Assembly (NCBI GenBank): GCA_963752855.1
Contig: CAVVZX010000003.1
Coordinates: 1 to 64,000 of the forward strand
Origin: DATJPW01 sp963752855
Lineage (GTDB): Bacteria > Desulfobacterota > Desulfomonilia > Desulfomonilales > Desulfomonilaceae
Reading direction: 5' to 3'
Length of the DNA stretch: 64,000 nt
Shown here: piece after piece, positions 62,626 through 64,000 of the stretch
Layout: each line of letters opens with the position of its first letter
Position numbering within the stretch: position 1 is the stretch's first letter
Translations under genes and position numbers: made by a program
The notes under the pieces: generated by a model
The model's database searches: none
Seen by the model: the letters and a program-made list of their open reading frames with translations, nothing else
Told to the model about the DNA's origin: nothing

Positions 62626-64000
62626 ATGCAGTCAGAATATTCCGTCAGCCCGGCGGGCGAGAAATTTCCCCTTCCCTCGCAGGAAGATTACGATCAAGAA
62701 TTCCGACGGCTCGAGGCTCTGGCCGCGAGCCACCGCGAAAACGGCCGGGAAATAGTGGCCGTAGTGGGTATGGGGTTCGTTGGAGCTGTCATGGCCGCTG
62801 TTGTGGCGGACTCGACGGACGCTTCGGGCAATTCCGGCAAGTTCGTCATCGGCATACAGAGACCTAGCACCAGAAGCTACTGGAAAATACCGCTGATCAA
62901 CCGCGGTATAGCTCCGATGAAATCGGAAGATCCTGAAGTCCCTGAAATCATAAAGCGGTGCGTGACCGAGAAGAAAACACTGACAGCGTCGTTTACTTAC
63001 CAGGCGCTGAGCCTCGCCGACGTCGTGGTGGTGGATGTTCAGTGCGATTTCATCAAGGAGTCCCTTAACGACATCAGCACGGGATACGTGCAAATGGAGG
63101 AACTCGAAAAAGCTCTGGAAATAATCGGCGAAACAATCCAGCCCGAAACTCTGGTCCTGATCGAGACTACGGTCCCCCCCGGCACAACGGAACAGGTAGC
63201 TTACCCGCTCATTAAACGAGCTTTCCAAAAGCGCTGCATTGAATGTGAGCCTATAATCGCCCACAGTTATGAACGAGTTATGCCCGGCGCGGATTATGTC
63301 GCTTCCATCAGGAATTTCTGGAGGGTTTGCAGCGGCATAAATCCTGAATCAACTCTAAGAGTTGTCAGGTTCCTAAGCGAAGTCATTGATACTGTAAACC
63401 ATCCTCTTACGGTCTTGGAACGGCCTATGGAGTCGGAAACCGCGAAAATAGTCGAGAACAGCTTCAGAGCGACCATACTGGCGTTCCTCAATGAATGGAG
63501 CCTCTTTGCGGAACGCAACGGAGTGGACCTTGTAAAAGTGATCGACGCGATCAAAGTGCGCCCAACGCACTCGAACATCATATTCCCCGGACCCGGGATC
63601 GGGGGCTACTGTCTTCCCAAGGACGGGGGGCTCGCAGTGTGGTCTTACAGGCATCTGATGGGCTTCGAGGATGAGCTGTTCAAGATCACTCCGATGGCTA
63701 TAAACATTAATGACAGCAGGGCGTTACACGTGCCGCAACTGGCGAGGGACGCTCTGAGAAATATGGGCCGCTACATTGCCGCCGCCAAAGTCACTATTCT
63801 GGGCGCGGCCTACAGAGAAGACGTAGGAGACACCCGATACAGCGGCTCGGAACTGATCGTTCGCAGGCTCGCTGAAATGGGCGCGGAGATATGTGTGCAC
63901 GATCCGTACGTGGACCACTGGTGGGAATTCGAGGCGCAGGACTTCTACCCGACGCCCGGAAAGAGTCGCGGAAGGTTCTTCAGGAGTCAAAAGAAACTCA
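62626..64000 (+). CDS. UDP-glucose/UDP-ManNAc dehydrogenase-family protein, 3' end beyond the window
   Basis: Reading from ATG 62626 (GAGAGGT upstream) gives 458 codons with no stop before the right edge. The protein has an N-terminal NAD-binding region (IVAVVGMGFVGAVMAAVVAD), VLIETTVPPGTTEQVAYP, and the catalytic cysteine motif GPGIGGYCLPKDG. The C-terminal Rossmann-like part reads KVTILGAAYREDVGDTRYSGSELIVRRLAEMGAEI. The family makes UDP-sugar uronic acids for polysaccharides or O-antigen by two-step oxidation. The exact sugar is not determined; EDVGDTRYS matches the conserved substrate/hinge segment. Confidence 0.9.
   Translation, partial: MQSEYSVSPAGEKFPLPSQEDYDQEFRRLEALAASHRENGREIVAVVGMGFVGAVMAAVVADSTDASGNSGKFVIGIQRPSTRSYWKIPLINRGIAPMKSEDPEVPEIIKRCVTEKKTLTASFTYQALSLADVVVVDVQCDFIKESLNDISTGYVQMEELEKALEIIGETIQPETLVLIETTVPPGTTEQVAYPLIKRAFQKRCIECEPIIAHSYERVMPGADYVASIRNFWRVCSGINPESTLRVVRFLSEVIDTVNHPLTVLERPMESETAKIVENSFRATILAFLNEWSLFAERNGVDLVKVIDAIKVRPTHSNIIFPGPGIGGYCLPKDGGLAVWSYRHLMGFEDELFKITPMAININDSRALHVPQLARDALRNMGRYIAAAKVTILGAAYREDVGDTRYSGSELIVRRLAEMGAEICVHDPYVDHWWEFEAQDFYPTPGKSRGRFFRSQKKL

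Overview
The window reads as a chromosomal segment of an anaerobic, Gram-negative bacterium of the Desulfobacterota (old Deltaproteobacteria) type, probably a sulfate reducer or syntroph. This is inferred from gene content: hydrogenase maturation genes hypF-hypC-hypD-hypE, a four-subunit 2-oxoacid:ferredoxin oxidoreductase, a membrane cytochrome b plus HdrD/DsrK-like iron-sulfur pair of the Tmc/Dsr type, an LptE lipoprotein implying an outer membrane, and many dispersed palindromic repeats between genes. No rRNA, complete tRNA or CRISPR array was seen.

Layout. 1-6.5 kb: a leftward cluster of a branched-chain amino-acid-type binding protein (cut by the left edge), an alpha/beta hydrolase, an acyl-CoA ligase, an iron-sulfur flavoprotein and an enoyl-CoA hydratase, with an unusual tandem TetR regulator behind them. 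It looks like uptake and CoA-dependent breakdown of an organic acid. 6.8-11.5 kb: an accessory island. It has a tRNA-Asp 3' fragment (an integration scar), a nuclease-like gene broken by an IS630-type element, related repeats at both ends, and a MazF-type toxin pair. 12.5-18.2 kb: hypF, hypC, hypD and hypE interspersed with a family of TTGCAA-centred hairpins. 18.6-22.5 kb: a small membrane protein, a degenerate SNase-fold protein, glutamate dehydrogenase and a MurG-like glycosyltransferase. 22.8-29 kb: a complete leftward oppABCDF peptide transporter. 29-34 kb: ssb, an HTH/zinc-ribbon regulator, serine acetyltransferase, ilvC and an orphan AAA ATPase. 34-41.2 kb: Tmc/Dsr-like cytochrome b and CCG-domain protein, a RelBE-type pair, and the porGDAB cluster with an HTH protein at its head. 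41.5-50.1 kb: uvrC, an NfeD-flotillin pair, three further toxin-antitoxin loci, a periplasmic nitroreductase-like protein and a beta-barrel protein. 50-64 kb: gltX, a metallo-hydrolase, a DUF502 membrane protein, an MFS carrier, an FtsX-type permease, mdh, lptE, leuS and a nucleotide-sugar dehydrogenase cut by the right edge.

Quality caveat. At least a dozen otherwise intact genes, including essential gltX and hypE, each read in two or more frames that join into one family-typical protein. The density and the kind of genes hit suggest sequence or assembly indels more than biological decay. These genes are reported as single spans with the frame change noted. The one interruption that cannot be explained this way is the IS630 insertion at 9.4-10.5 kb.

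How the genes may work together (inference): the acyl-CoA ligase/hydratase cluster, the 2-oxoacid oxidoreductase, malate dehydrogenase and glutamate dehydrogenase feed carbon and low-potential electrons. The Hyp proteins mature a NiFe hydrogenase encoded elsewhere, and the cytochrome b/CCG pair would pass electrons between the menaquinone pool and the cytoplasm.
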